From positions 14,303,341-14,367,340 of the forward strand of contig CM038726.1 of the NCBI GenBank assembly GCA_021613375.1: a DNA stretch of 64,000 nucleotides, written 5' to 3'. The position numbers were made by a program, and so were the translations under genes. Every line of letters begins with the position of its first letter. Positions within the stretch are counted from its first letter, which is position 1. The DNA is from Megaleporinus macrocephalus (taxonomy: Eukaryota > Chordata > Actinopteri > Characiformes > Anostomidae). Below are positions 27,361 through 41,892 of this stretch, one piece after another. Below the pieces are notes generated by a model. The model was not told where the DNA came from, ran no database searches, and was given only the letters and a program-made list of their open reading frames with translations.

Positions 27361-27937
27361 CGCTGATTTAAACTTAAGATAAACTAAGAAAGCTGTATAT
27401 GTAGTGTGGGATAACAGGAGAGAACTAGCTTCCCAGGATAGCTTTTTTTTGTAGCTAGCAAGTAATGCTGAACTGATGTTATTGTAGTGACCAATGATGA
27501 AACAAAAAACACTGATCTAAGTTTCAACACACCTAAAGGAAGGATGTTGACTGGTGCAGGAGAATCACACTGCAGTTACTGCTCCGAGGTCTGTCTTTTA
27601 TGCAGCCAGACACATCGCGCCCCACCCCTCAAACTACTAGGGCAGAAAAGAGAAATCCAAATATCTGCTAACTCGTGTTCTGAATACTGTAATATGCTAT
27701 GACAAAGATTTGGCAGGGGTGATAGGAGAATGACATGTGATCCATCACTGATGTACCGAGTCAGTTCATGTTTGTTGTTTGTGCTAAGCTGAACGTGCAG
27801 AGAAACAAAATAGTTGACCGGTGTTCTTTTAAAATGATGATTTAACATTTGTTGCGACAATTATAGGTATTGATTGAAACAATGTTTTTATTGTGACACA
27901 TATCGCACAGTCCAATCCTGGCGGTCAAGTAGGACAA

Positions 27938-28180
27938 ATTGGTAGACCCCATCCGCCCTCAGAAGCTAGAGTGAAGCAGGAGTTTCAGAGTACTAAATTT
28001 GTACTTCTGTAACTCTCTGTGAACCATGTGGGGACATACCAAGCTTGCTGGTAGGCGAGATTGTGTTACAGGATGATGTCACGCTGTAACAGAGAAAAGG
28101 CATTTAACAAGATATTTTAGGCAGCTTAGAGAAGTGGTTTCTGTGGGAGAGAGTTTCTTCCTCTGACATGTGGAAAGCAT
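27938..28180 (+). repeat. dispersed repeat, family P, copy 2
   Basis: Second copy of the repeat at 17581-17812, about 10.4 kb away. It has TTGGTAGACCCCATCCGCCC at its start and ATTGTGTTACAGGATGATGT in the middle. Confidence 0.75.
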
Positions 28181-31100
28181 AAAAGATTGCTTTAATTTCC
28201 AAAATAATCCCATAGTGTCATACCACTTTCAGATCTTTATTCTCATAAATCTAGATCCCATAGTTCTATCTAACCTATCCTCCAAACCAAACCATAACAC
28301 ATCCTTGTTAATCTCTAAAAACATGTTTTTTACTGTTTCAACCCAAATTTCACACATCTTTAAAATACAGATTAGTATGTACACTGCACTGATTCAGTAC
28401 AAAACAGCCCTGTTGTTCTCTTGTTTCCCCAAATAAATGAACCAAATTGAATTTATGTGCTGCATCTTGTTTTATATCCATGTCTTAAGATTTCTCAGGG
28501 AAACTAGAGCACAGTTGTGTCCTAGCTTTACCCTGCCAGTATCCGTGTTCCTCCGTATACTGTGACCCTGCAGGCCCGTCCACTGAAGCACATTACTTGC
28601 TGCAGATGTGCATGACTTGAGCCCAGCCAAACCACTGCAGAATCCTGCATGGCTCTGTTTGAGCTGAGCATATGTGTATATAGCATCCTGCTGCTGATTA
28701 ATTGTTCATTTCTATATTTTGGAAAGCTGCTGAAATATATTGAAAAGAAATTATGTCTTTAGGCTCTTTGATGTGCATGTGTGTCTGAATTAGATGCAGT
28801 AAAAATACTGGAAGCCACAGTCCTAGTTACAGCTTTGATTTGACCGGTTGCCACACCACATGAGTAAGTGCGAGAGGAGACATTCATGGTGGCTTCGGTC
28901 AAGGGCTGACTCCACCAATATATTAACATGTCAATTGTACATGCACAGTTACAGAAAAGGTTACTCACAGAGGACTTCCACAGTAGTTCATTGTTGTCCA
29001 CCCTGAATATTAGCCTTTTCCTGCCAAGCAGGAAAAATAATCAATTGCCCAGAAAGTTAGCCATATATAAAAGTTTACTGGGTCAGAAGTAGATCTTATT
29101 ATTAGCTTCTGTCATGTCAAACCTTCTGACTACACCTTGATGCTTTTTGGACCCTTTTGGTTTTGCCTTTGCCTACCTTCCTTATCATCTAATTTACCAG
29201 TGTCTTGTCATTTATTTACTTTTATTTACTTTTTTTAGATACATTGTGGTGTATCTACATTGCATCTTTGAAATGTGCTCAGGCACTTATTTCCAGCAAC
29301 ATAACACCAGACTTGTATCTCTTTAATTAACCAAAATACTCAAAGATGAAGGTCAAATTACCATTTCAAAAACATATTTGAAATCATTGTTAAAATGAAT
29401 GGCTTGTAGCGTTTGGTTCAATAACATGGACTTTCAGGTTGTTCTGTCTACTAATTGCCACACTAAGATGGGCTTCTTGTGCTACAGTATCATCAACATT
29501 TATAACATTTATTTTCTAAAAAAAAAAAGATGCACAACACTATTAAAATCATATTGGTTTCTGGAAATAATTGCCTAATAAATATCAATGGGAACAGATT
29601 ATGACCAAATTTAGATTTTTTATATAAATAGAAGAAAAGAAACTACTCTCACTTCAATTGTACATCCTCATGCTCTTATATGCATAATAACCATTGCAAA
29701 AGGGTTATTAAAAAATCATTGCAAGACCTTTTTTGTTTAATAGGTAACTTTATATACAGTAGCATCCCCTCGGAGTGCTGTAAACTATTAAAAAATGAAT
29801 GTACATTTTTTTCCTCTATCCCTTTAGTTTAGCTAGATGTTACTGGAGTATAGAGATTTCTTGAGACATGAAGCATCTCTTTCTCTTTTTCTCTGTCTTT
29901 TAGTCACTGTCTGCTTTAGTTGCAGAGATTGTGGCAACAACAAAAGCATAGCATCGTTCAAGCAAGCAGTGAACCCCCTTTTTATAATGCTTTGTTGAGG
30001 TGCTAATGAATTGCAGAAAGAATAATATATTTTATTTCTGTGCCACATTTTTACTTTCCTTGACATCAGAACAAGTTGGCACATTTTAAAAGATGAGTAG
30101 GATCTTTTTTCCTGGGAAAGTGAATGTGATGCTCTGATATAACTCTTTTAAAGGTATCATAGAAAGGAAAACTGTTTACATTGGTGTAATTAAGTAAGAA
30201 GGATTCCTTACCTAGAACTGACATACCATCAGCCTCCAACACTGTTTCATATTCAGACCTTCTTCAAGTACAGATCCCACATTTGTAAAGTAGGGCAGTA
30301 AAACAGGCCAATTCGAAAATCCTAGACTGTTACATAATGGGGGTGTCGCCACATTTCATATCCCTTCCAAGGAACCAAACTGTCTCCGGGCTTGATGGTT
30401 GACGTTCTTTAAATGAGGCTAAAGTTGGGTTCCTGTTTGCCAGTTTCTTAATCAAATGTTCTGTTCCATCTTAAATACTACTGCTTGTACAGGCACCAGC
30501 ATATAATTGCGACACCCATAAAGGTGGAACAAAAAATCAGATAGGCAGATAGGAAGCCAGGTTTATCACCCACATCTTTAACAGATCCTGGACAGCTTTT
30601 ACTACAAGTTGTTCATTTGTTCTGCACATTTCACGCTGGACACTTTCTCAGACCTTGGACAATATTAGCTTCACTCAGCATTTGATAGTGAAGAGTATGA
30701 AAGCTAGAAGCAGTTACCTTTTATTAGCATCACAACTGCAACAGCAACCTGTAAGTAGCAGCCATGCTGTAAACTAGCAGATCTTATGACATTATTAATG
30801 ACTTTACCAAAAAAGGGAAACCAGCTTGTTTCATTCTAGGGCCAAATCATTGGGTGGTAAATGAGTGTGTAAAACCACATCTCAGCATGTTTACCCCAAT
30901 TCTATGTAGACTTTAGAGAACAATATACTGAATATATGCATTTAATGACACCTTTAGAGGTTTATTTGTAACTTTTTGCAACAAAAATGTACCTGTACAG
31001 CAACTTTTCTAACAGGATGTGAATTGTTGTGTATATAAATTAAACCTAATCTCACCGAGTAATTCAATATGTAATTATGCAGTTGAATACATAGCAAAAC

Positions 31101-31879
31101 AAAAGTAAACTCTCAACGTCTAGGGGTCCATCTGTTTTTGAGGATGTATGTTTTTACTCTTCAGACTTGAGACTGACAAATGCCAGATCCTAGGAGACAG
31201 TCCTGAACATGTTTCTGCACTGTTGTTAAGAAGCAGCTTTCCCTCACTTTGAGTTGCTCTTTGATTTAGCTTCGCATGTTTATGATTTATATCCCACTAT
31301 GTCCAGGTCTGTAGAGTGAATTGGAGTGTGTAGACTCTCCGTACTGACATGAGCTCACTTTCTGGCAGTGTCTGTTCCTCCACAATGAAAGAAGCCCCTT
31401 CAATGTTTTAAGACATGTTTGAAGTATTTTACCCCAGAGTCAGACGAGTCAATATTTTATCTGTTTTTTATTTTATCTAGAAACTGACATGATCAGTTTG
31501 CTCATACTAATGTTGGAAGACTATGATAAACACTCTGTGCATCTTATATGATAATTAGATTTACATTTCTAATGATATGTGCCTAATCAGTTAATTAGAT
31601 AACATTTTTATAATAACATTATTTAAGAAGGATTACCTCATTATAAGTAGCTGTGATCAAATCTTAAGGTATAGGCATTTGTGAATCCCAAGTTGTGCAA
31701 CTTCACAAATTAAAGAAATGAAATTTTCTAAGAGTGGCACAAGAATATTATTTTGTCCTATTATTTATATATATATATATACACAATGCTGCTTGATCCT
31801 TTAAATCCTTGCAAATTTCTATATTAAAGTGAGCTCAAATGTGATTATGTCTTCATTTAATTCATAAAAACATATTGTT

Positions 31880-32650
31880 GTTGTTGGCAAAAGTATGTGA
31901 GCCTCTGTTGCCAGTAACTGATGTGATCCCCTTAAGCAGAAATGACTTCAACCAAAGTTTCATATAATAATTGATTAGCCCTGCACATTGGAGGACTTGG
32001 AGGATTCTTGGCCCATTCCTCCTTTCAAAACTGCTTAAACTTTGTTGACCCCTTACTCTTCTGCTTTAATATTTCTATTGAATAAGAGTTTGGATGTTGA
32101 CTGAGCCTTTCCAAAGTGCAGCATTTCTTCTGCTTCTATTTAAACCAACTGGCGCACCACCTTCTGTTGAGGTTCACTTCATGCACACATCTTGATACAG
32201 TTTAGAATTTATATCTCTATTAAATGATGAAAAGCAAGTCCAAATGGTAGCAAAACAGCCTGAACAAAATACTGCCACCACTGTGTTTTAAAGTAGGGAC
32301 AAGCTTTTATACTGCAATGCTGTGTTCAGTCTATCATCTTTTGTTAAAGCCGTACATTTATGCTTTCACCTTATCTGTTATATAACATTTGTCTTATCTG
32401 GCTTGTCCAGTTGATCTTTAGGAAACTTTAAACACAGAAATATTCCTTGTGGAGAGTAGTGTCTCTCTGTGCTATCATTCCATATATACTGTTCTTGTTC
32501 AGAGTTTGCCTGATTATGGACTCACACTGATATTAGCCAGTGTAAGAGAGGCCTGAACTTTTAGATGTTACCCTGGGGTTCTCTGTGATTTCCAAGAATA
32601 TTATTCGCCTTAATCTGGGAGTCATTTTTGATTAGGATAGCAGTGAAGTT
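31880..32650 (-). mobile_element. decayed Tc1/mariner fragment, transposase on minus strand
   Basis: The + strand reads like the complement of a widespread fish Tc1-like element: an end resembling GCAAAAGTATGTGAGCCTC at about 31888, then GGAGGATTCTTGGCCCATTC, GGCTTGTCCAGTTGATCTTT and GGACTCACACTGATATTAGC in family order. No open frame of useful length survives. The second end is not clear; the similarity fades near 32650, so this copy is truncated. Confidence 0.75.
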
Positions 32651-33054
32651 GCATCATCAGAATTAGTTTTGGGACCTCTTTTAGGGCCGTGAGCATAGGC
32701 AAATAAGTGAGTTGAAGCTACGGGAACTACAACAGCACGTTGCTGTATTTCACATGACAAGCAATGTGTATTGGCACATGACAGTATTACTGGAGAATCA
32801 GGCTAGCTTTGAATCCTTCCATGTGAAGGTACAATACTTAGTTTGTTGCGTTTAATTGGACATGGCAAGAGCCTTTTCTGAACTGGACTGTGTAACATGT
32901 ACTTTATGGTCAACATTTGGTCAAATTTCAGCATTTATAATATTCTAAATTCTTACTAAGTCTAAGTAACACTGCTTTGTTTGAAGCATTGCAGTACTAA
33001 ACATGACAAAGGAAAGTTTATATATATATACACACACTACATGCACACACACGT

Positions 33055-33085
33055 GTTTGTTTGTGTGTGTGTGTGTGTGTGTGTG
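33055..33085. repeat. (TG)n microsatellite
   Basis: TTTGTTTG followed by about 12 TG units, near a short TATATA and ACACAC stretch at 33018-33052. Confidence 0.95.
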
Positions 33086-34174
33086 GAGTTTAAACTTTAG
33101 CTGCTGCTAAAAAGTCTGTAACTCAAGAGTACATATTTTCTAACCATCTTTTGACAGGTGTTATTATTTTACACATCATTTAATAACTATTTAGCCAAAA
33201 CATATTGTATCATCACATCTACATTCTGGGCAAAATAGAAGGCTTATGTCAGTTTTATAAAATGTATATGGATAATGGATAAAAAGATCATTGCAAAAGG
33301 CAATATATGCACACTTGTGTCTAATGACAACCGAACTATTCTCAAAAAAACCTTGTACTACTGATTTGTGTGATTCTATTCACATGGAGTACTAATGAAG
33401 TAAAAACCCATTTTAGTCTTAACTGAGGGGCTGATTAATTTCATTTCTCAACTAGAAACAGGCTGTCCATTTAGCTTACAGGCTAAAACATAGCTAACAT
33501 GCTAAACAACACCATCATCATTAAAGAACATATAATTCCCTAAAAAAGGAGATATAAATGCATAAAGAACGTCACTTCAGTGGATTACAATGTCTGTGCT
33601 TCCATTACAACTTGAACACAGGCCCAATCTCAAACACCTCTGTGCTCCCTAAATAGTACATTATGTAAGTTTTTAAATAGCTTCCAGATTCAGCAGTGCA
33701 CTATTTGTCAAGTGTGAATGTGACTGAATAACAAATGACTATTTTTTAGCTATACTATGCACTGTAAACCCCTACACAGAGCACTGTGTGGGGGGCCATA
33801 TCTGTTGGACTGTTGTTATATAAGACTCATGGTGGTAATTTGGTGACCCAAAAGTGTTTATAAAGGTTTGTACAATTAACATTGATATGCTATGGTATGT
33901 TCATCACAAATTAAAAAATGATGTGGATTGTTGTTGATAAGCCACTCCAAAAACATCCCTCCCTGTAATAAATAAGCAGTAACGCTCAGCTTCTCGTGGC
34001 TTATTGCTTTAATAGAAAAATGCATTTTATTAATTTGCTGCAGTGATTTGTGTACACTGCTTATTAATAAACTTACTATAGTTTATTAGTAATAGAGTTT
34101 GTTGTAAATGTACACAAAAACACCCTGTAGTGCACTGAAATGAATAAATGTAAAGATGAGTTAACATATCGACT

Positions 34175-34330
34175 CATCTACAAAGTTGCTTCTTCCATGG
34201 CTCTTCAATGATTCTAAAGTAAAGTCAATGATTCAATATAGAGCTATTCCTTGCTTAAGAAAGTAAAAGCTCTTCCGAATGATGGAGAAGGTGTTGTACA
34301 AGGTTCTATTTAGCAGCAAAAAGAGTTATT
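34175..34330. repeat. degenerate dispersed repeat (GGTTCTATTTAGCA type), copy 1
   Basis: Reads TCTTCAATGATTCTAAAGTA, AGAAGGTGTTGTACAAGGTT, CTATTTAGCAGCAAAAAGAG. It resembles a common fish non-autonomous element with self-complementary GGTTCT/AGAACC words and partly matches 47040-47225. Confidence 0.5.
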
Positions 34331-36969
34331 AAGAGTTATTAGTTAAATTGTTGCAAGCATGATAACATCATAACACTAGTGAAACATCACACTGTTTTAC
34401 TGTAACTAAAATGTCAGATGTTTCCTGTGTTTACATTATTACATAGTAACTGTAGTAAAATATTTAAATAATATATTTTTGCTTGTTTTGTAAACACAGA
34501 TCATTTCCAGCAGTTTGTATGAGTATTTAATTATTCAAATTGTTTGTGCTGACTACAGGATCATTAGGCTATTTAGCAAAAAATAAATATATAAATAAAA
34601 CCTTTCCACTAGATGGTAAAATAAAAATCTGCTACACAATAACATTACTTACATTACTTATTATTCTTTATGTTCACATGTGAAAGTAATTTATTTAAAA
34701 TATTTCTTACCAAACTTTTTTCCACAACCTATTTAGATTTCCAACTTTTTTATTTTTAGTGTTAAACATGTTTTAGTATCATTTACTGTCTTGGAAGTTA
34801 TTTTTATGATACCCAGCATAACTGTTGCTGCATGTAGCTTGAAATGGTAACTTGAAATGAATGAATGAATCACTGGTAGCCATTCTGCTTTCTCCATGCT
34901 TTCTTAATGGTCTCCTTTAGGTGTGATTTAGAGACACCTTGACTGGCATGGTGTAGTAAAGCCAAAATCTTTACCCTTTTTGAAAACCAATACATATACT
35001 TGGTTACCATGTTTGGCCTCAGCAGATGCTATTCACTTCCTAGCTATTTGTTTTGACTTCTCGGCTTCCTCAGTTTGAGTCCAGCCAGCAGCCACAAATC
35101 TGGTATGTCCTAGAAGTTGTTCTTTAGTATTTCCTTCCTAATTCTTCAACATGTCAATCTTTCAGTTCAGGTCCTTTAAATAGTTTGTACTTGACCCTTT
35201 CAACACTTGTGTATGAGTTATGCAGGTACCACCTTAAAGCAGCATTTATAATGCATCATGCATACAGGATTCAGAGGAAGCATCACCCAGAAACACAACC
35301 ATCATTGTAACTGTCCTACAGTTCCGGAGCCAAAATGTTAAGTTCTTTAGTCACCAACTTTTTCTCATTAGAATCATTTTTTGTTTGAATTGAGCATATA
35401 ATTTAATTTAGGTTCGTATCTCAGATGATAGCACTGGCTTTAAACCCATAAAGAAATATGAATATGTTGGTGCAGCCTTATTATAACCAGAGGGCACAAA
35501 AGGACAGATGGAGCTGATTCAAACATTAGTTACGAATTGACTGAGGCTCCACTGGTGAGACTCACTTTAGAACCCAGCTGTAGTGATGAACAACACAATC
35601 CATCTGTGAAAATACCAGCACTGGTTTACAGCATTTCTTATTGGCATGTCACTGCCGATCCTCCCGATGGAAAATGAACACAAGGAATGATGTAGACCAC
35701 TCAAGAATGTGTGTGTGTACATGTGTTGATTTGTGTTTGTGTGCATGTTTAGCTTTTCCTTAATTCCGTTATGTAAGTATGGGATCATTGGTTGCGGACG
35801 TGTACAACCATCCTGGGTGTCCACCCATGTCTCCTGTCATGAGTGATAATATCTTATGCATATTTAATTGTGATCAAACCAAGATTTGTCCATTATAGGG
35901 ATGAAGGTTGAACCAGCAATGTATTCAGGAGATTTCATGTTTAAATGTAAATAAGTTATAAGTCAACACAACTTATATGACGTCTGCTGATGAACGTTAA
36001 TGCACAATTTCTTCATTTTCTTTGTTTGCCAGGTTTAATAATATATTTAAATATAATATGAAATAGATTTAATAATATTCCATAACTGATGACTTGCACT
36101 ACTGAAAGCTGAGTTTGTGTAGAATCAGACAAAATAAAACACATGGTGGAAGTGTGTTGTCACTACTTTACAGTTAAAAAGAAAAGATATGTCCAGACAG
36201 TTATTTCAAGGCAAAGTAAATCAAAATGTGTTACTCCAACATCCAGCTCTGTATATACATTCTGTCTATAAGCAGTCTGTTATATAGACATAATTTCTAT
36301 TGGAGATCAGCTCCACAACATCAACCCTACGCCAAGAACATCACTGGATACATAATAGACATCAACTCCACTCCATTATAAGCCTGTTATCCAATCATAG
36401 AGTGTCATAATAAGATTTATAATATCTACTGTGCCGCCAGTCTCGAGTGATATCAGTCCAAGTAAATAATTGGTTTGGAAATTCTCAGTAAAAGTAACCG
36501 TTTGGCCTCGTTCTGATACAGAGCTTTGACTGTAGAACCACGGGTGCATTGTAATTGTAATACATTGGTTTGTGTTGGAGAGTGTTACACGCATAACTGG
36601 AGCTCAGCAACTCATTGAACTTTTGCCTGAGTCGTGTTTACAACGTCGATTTGGATGAACTCGCTCGATCAAGTAATAAGACCAACATTCTGAGAGCCTG
36701 AGCTGTCCAATGAGAATAAGTCAAATTCAGTACGCTCTTCAACTCAATAGTTTCCGTCAGGTTGTCCTTGATGAAGTGTGTACTCGGGACAGTTAGTGAC
36801 CACGAGGAAAAGAATTATGTAACATGTAACACCGGAGCCTTTTAAGGATGCCGAGGTGGAGGTGCCTTGGCCTGTGTTTAGTCTGAACAGCTAGACGGCT
36901 TCTGCTTGAGATTTTCCTAGCTTTCTTTCCTGGCAAAGCAGGAGATGACCAAGACACAAAGCAGACATG

Positions 36970-36970
36970 T

Positions 36971-37018
<48 letters not shown>

Positions 37019-37022
37019 ACGC
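36970..37022. repeat. (AC)n microsatellite
   Basis: About 42 bp of AC, then AAACACACACGCAC. Confidence 0.96.
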
Positions 37023-37450
37023 ACTTGCAGCCAGCATTTGCGAGCAGCATATATACATACACACAGGCTTGTTTTTATACAATGTCAAGATGTGAGGTCA
37101 TACACATTTCCCGTAAGTATTGTGTGTGAAAGTCTTGGATGTCTGAGCAGATTGTGTAAAAAACATTTATCTGGGCTTGTAAAACACCATATAATGTGAG
37201 AATAAATGCAAGCAAACAGTGCAGCTGTAAAAAGTAACAAGAATTTCATGTTTTCAGAAAAGAGGTTGGAGCAGGTTAGAAAAGCACAGATTTAATTCCG
37301 GACTTCCACTGTCTGCTACTCAGCTGGGCCCAACAAAGAAGACTTTGGGTCGGATTTAGTGCAGTTTTTCCAACATTGGATGATGAGTGAATTTTTTTGT
37401 AGTTCAAATGTAGTAGTTCAAGCAGTAGAAGTGTTCCACCCAACCAACAC

Positions 37451-38025
37451 AAAATATCAGACTTTATTTCAGATTCCTGACTATTTCTCACATAAAGCCT
37501 TGGGCTTGAATCAGGTTGTGTCTCTCACAGACTTGTTTTCTAATGAGTCATCCTTTATGTAATAGATCTGCTACTCAACTTTTTGGACCCTGTCAAATAT
37601 CTGCTATTGTATGATTTATTAATGTACGTATTTAGGCTAAGGTTGGGCTCAGGCTTGATTTCTAATGGGTGATTTCCTGTGTAGAAAATTACTCACACAA
37701 GAGATCAGATACCTGACCTGACACAACCTGACAAAATATCAGACTTTATTTCAGGTTCTGAACAATTTCTCACATAAAGCTTTGGGCTTAAATCAGGTTG
37801 TGTCTCTCACAGACTTGTTTTCTAATGAGTGATCCTTTATGTAGTAGATCTGCTACTTAACTTTCTGGAGCCTGACGAATATCTGCTGTTGGATGATTTA
37901 TTAATGTACATCTTTAGGCTAAGGTTGGGCTCGGGCTTGATTTCTAATGGGTGATTTTCTATGTAGTAGATTACTCCCACAAGAGATCTGATACCTGATC
38001 TGACACAACCTGACAAAATATCAGT
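37451..38025. repeat. 282-bp direct tandem duplication
   Basis: The word AAAATATCAG recurs at 37451, 37733 and 38015, exactly 282 bp apart. The two full copies share TCTCACATAAAGC, GGTTGTGTCTCTCACAGACT, TTATTAATGTAC and TTAGGCTAAGGTTGGGCTC in the same order with scattered substitutions; the third copy ends after the first few bases. No coding content. Confidence 0.93.
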
Positions 38026-41000
38026 TTATGGGCCAAATTCATTATGATTTGTCATGTACAGCAAGTTCATTCTGTTTTTGTTTTATATGTATAATGTATA
38101 TGTAAAGGATTGCACTGAAATCAGCCAATCAGTGGTGCAGAATAATGCTGGCTCAGTGTAGAAACATCTAATTCAGTGGCTGTGCATGGAGGTTGGCCAA
38201 ACTCCAAACCTTCATGCACCAGAGATAACTCTTGTAAGAAAATGAAATGGTAGGCAGACATAATTCATGTTCAAATAGTCTCTTGATTATGACCTTTCAG
38301 CTCTTTGGCTCCCATTATCTTATTTATGAAGATTTCAAATATTTCATGTTATTTATTAAATGCTGAGCTGGTTGTAATAGGGTTAAGATGGGGTTGTGCT
38401 GTTTATCTTTAGGTTGATGTACTTGATGGCAGTAATATGCACTCTCCTTTTGTCCTGTCATGTGTTTACATTGTTTGCATCTCATAGAGTTATAACTTCC
38501 ACTTACTTTTGTATTGATGAATAATAGCACCAGCCTCTCTGTTGCCAAAACCACAGTATGCCACAGACCACATCTTAACCTAATCTTAACTTCTGTAGTC
38601 TAAAGGCAATCTCTCTGCTCTCTTAGCTTTTTCTGGAAAAGATTGTTTTTTTAGTGAAACCAGCATGTTTACTTGCGGGAAACAGCAAAGTCTCCTCACT
38701 TGTACAAAATTGTCATGCGGTCTGATCATCACCGAGACACTTGGTCCCCACAAAGTGCTCAAGACCAGCATGCACACATGGATGCAGGCTGATTTTCAAA
38801 CACATGCCAGTCTAAGCCACTTGTCATCAAATATGAGCTCACACTCCTAGCAATAACCCACCAGTCCTCCAATAACATTCTCTGAATGGCCGTTCTATTT
38901 ATGTTTAGCCGGAAACTTTCTTTCTTTTTTCTTTTTCTTGTGTGGAAGGATATAAGTCATTAAAAGGAATTTGACAGAGTGTTCATTGGGAGTTCTTTTG
39001 GAAAAAATCACTTTTAATAATCTTTGAGACAGACAAAAAAAGTTGAGTAGTTTGTTGCTCAACTTAAACAGTATAAGTTGGGGATAACATGGGTATGTGT
39101 TATGGTAATGGCAAAAACTAGAATTCAGGTGACATTTTGATTTATTTGTTCTTCTTTGAGTATTGGTGTGCTTGGTGTTTAGTTCATGACTGACTCCTTT
39201 TTGTGGTTTATTTCATTGAACCAGTTAACAACCAACCCTATCCAGAACTAACAACCTAAAAGCCTTTCAACAGGGGACCTAAGCAGACTTTTGGAGGAGG
39301 GGGGCATGGATCTTACTAACTGAGGCCAAACGTAAAAACAGTGGCCACCGCATCCTGTCTAAATTATATAAGTTGGCTATGTAGCACATCCTGCGCTACC
39401 TTGGGAAGATGCTGGAGGCAGAAGGGAGGGTTGCAGCCAGCATTTCAACTTCATTACACAAAACATGAATTCAATCAAATCCAAAACTCACCACTCTTCT
39501 GTGGTTCAGACCTTCCTAGAGCTTGACTTTTCAGCTCTCACATACAAGCTCGCCAGTCTTTCTCTGGCTGCTGCTCGTCTTTCTCTCTAGCGCTCCTCTT
39601 TCTCTGCTTCTTTTAAATGAGCTCCCCCCCTGCCAAAGCCAAATGAGCATCAGCTGGCTGTCATTACAAGGCAGCATGCACCCGAGCTGAGGGAAGGAGA
39701 GTTCGCTGCTACAGTTCCCCACACAGTCCAGTAACTCAATAGTATAGCAATAACTCAGAAGTTGTTAGGGGGTCCCTGGTAACTGCAGGACCCTGGGCAC
39801 TTTCTTATGCTAATTATTATTAGATAGACATGCTTATCAACTGCCAGCTGCATTGTAAGGGGCAACAGTGCTGGCCAGGAAAATTCTATAAGGAACTGGT
39901 GCCACCCCAAGCTCCCCAGACAACCCACTGGCTAGATTTTCACAGTGCATCACTGGATTTTTATGCCTCTTTGGTCGATTGTGATGTTGTCAGTGGTTGT
40001 TTCTTTCATGCTCATGACTTTAGGGATCTTCACTTGATTTAATTGTTTCCAGATTAGGGACAGAAATTTTGTGAGCATGGTATTAATATCAAACCTTACT
40101 TTTCAACATGAAGTGTTTGTGTCGTATTTGTGAAGTCAGTTCTTTGTAAGATGCCTGTTTATAAGACGGAAACATGCAAATGCTTCATATGTGGAATATG
40201 CTTGATGGTTTGGAAGAAGGAAAATTCCCCTGAAGCAGACATTTTACAGGTTTACATATGGCTCCATAAATTACCTGACCAATGGGCCACTATTAAACAG
40301 AGCCCCATAGTCATTTGCCAGGTTAATGTAGCCCAAATCACAACCAGACCGCTGTTTGGATTTAAATGTATGATGTCATGCATTTGCCGTGTGCTATGTA
40401 TCACTCGCTTTATTGATTTATGTACTTAATGGATTGTGAAGACACCCTCTGTCAGTGTGCCTCGAGACATGTGGTTTCTATTAAAACACCATTAATTGGT
40501 GTGAGTTCTAGCCAGGGCACCTCTATGCTATTGACTCCGTAGATAAGTGTGTGTTTAATGGCGCTGTGGCCTGTTATTCATAGCATGGGTGTGCAAGGTC
40601 AAGAAGAGGATGAAAGAAGAGCTTTTGGATATCACACTCCTGACATTTATGCTTAAGTATGTTGGGACATAAGTTTAAGACTTAAGTTTCACTCTACTGA
40701 GCTGTTATGATGTCAGTTATTTTGAATTAATGCAGTTGGAATCTAGGTAATCATATATGATTACATTAAAATTAATTTCTTCTTTATATATTTATTTTAT
40801 AATTCAATAAGTCAATTTTTTTTATTCATTTAAGATCTCATAGAAGTCATGATTTATTACTATTTTCCTATACATATAATATGAAGTAAGGTGCAAAGGT
40901 TTTAAGCACTTGGGAACATTATTATATTCAAAAAGCTATTTTACCAGACAGGAAGCTTTTATTTTCTCTGCAAAACACTTTCTTAAATATTCCAACAGTA

Positions 41001-41823
41001 TTAATACAGTAAGTAGTGGTTTTACATATGTTACTGTGTTTATTTAACCCTTTCCAAGTTTTTCCTTTGTGGTAACCCAGTGTTATATCTAGTCTAATAT
41101 AGGTTCCACATAAACTCTAGATAAAGGCTCAGTCCTGCTCAGATGTGTTGTTCCTTTAAGATTTGTCTAGCTTACTGAAAATGCATTGGCAAATACACAT
41201 GATATTACATCAGCACTGTTAATTCACTTTATTCGGTCAGTTCTTCACAGAAGATGAGTTGACTCTGTTCTCTAGTCTCCCGACTCTGCTTTGTGTCTCT
41301 TCAACTGTGCAAGAGGCGGTTTAGTCCTTTAGCTGTCAAACCATTTTGATTCGGCATTTGCTTGAGAATCTCATCTGATATCCAGGTTGTCAGCACCAGA
41401 CAAAAAATTGCATCCCCCTTTTCTTTATTGAACCAGGGGACCAGTCTCGTGTCTTTATTAACCGATCTTTATTTTTCGTGCGCACATACACAGACATCAA
41501 ACTGGCCCACAGAATTTTGGGATATCTGTGCTTATATAGCCCCAGGCTTATTGGTACCTGGATCATTGCAAATATTAGAAAGCAGGTGTAACTGAAATGA
41601 CCATATAGGGTCATATAGGTCAAAATAACAGAAACAAATGTCCCTATAGATGTGTAAATCACATAAATATTACAACACACAATACTGGATGTACTATTAT
41701 ACATACGTACAATACATCAATCAAGCATTCAATACATCAGTTGTTTCATTGGCAAAGGACTTACTGCAGTAAACAAAATCAGAATGGGTTAACTTGCTTT
41801 TGTCTCTGGCTCTTTTAATGGTA

Positions 41824-41824
41824 C

Positions 41825-41877
<53 letters not shown>

Positions 41878-41892
41878 CCTATCTATCTATCT
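41824..41892. repeat. (ATCT)n tetranucleotide microsatellite
   Basis: About 17 units of ATCT with one ACCT interruption near 41877. Confidence 0.97.

Larger units (their letters stand above)
23879..31879. other. non-coding stretch
   Basis: Holds the G-depleted stretches and the dispersed repeats at 27160 and 27938. No gene, tRNA or long open frame seen. Confidence 0.6.
32651..37450. other. non-coding stretch
   Basis: Contains the (TG)n and (AC)n microsatellites and a degenerate repeat at 34175. No gene recognised. Confidence 0.6.
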
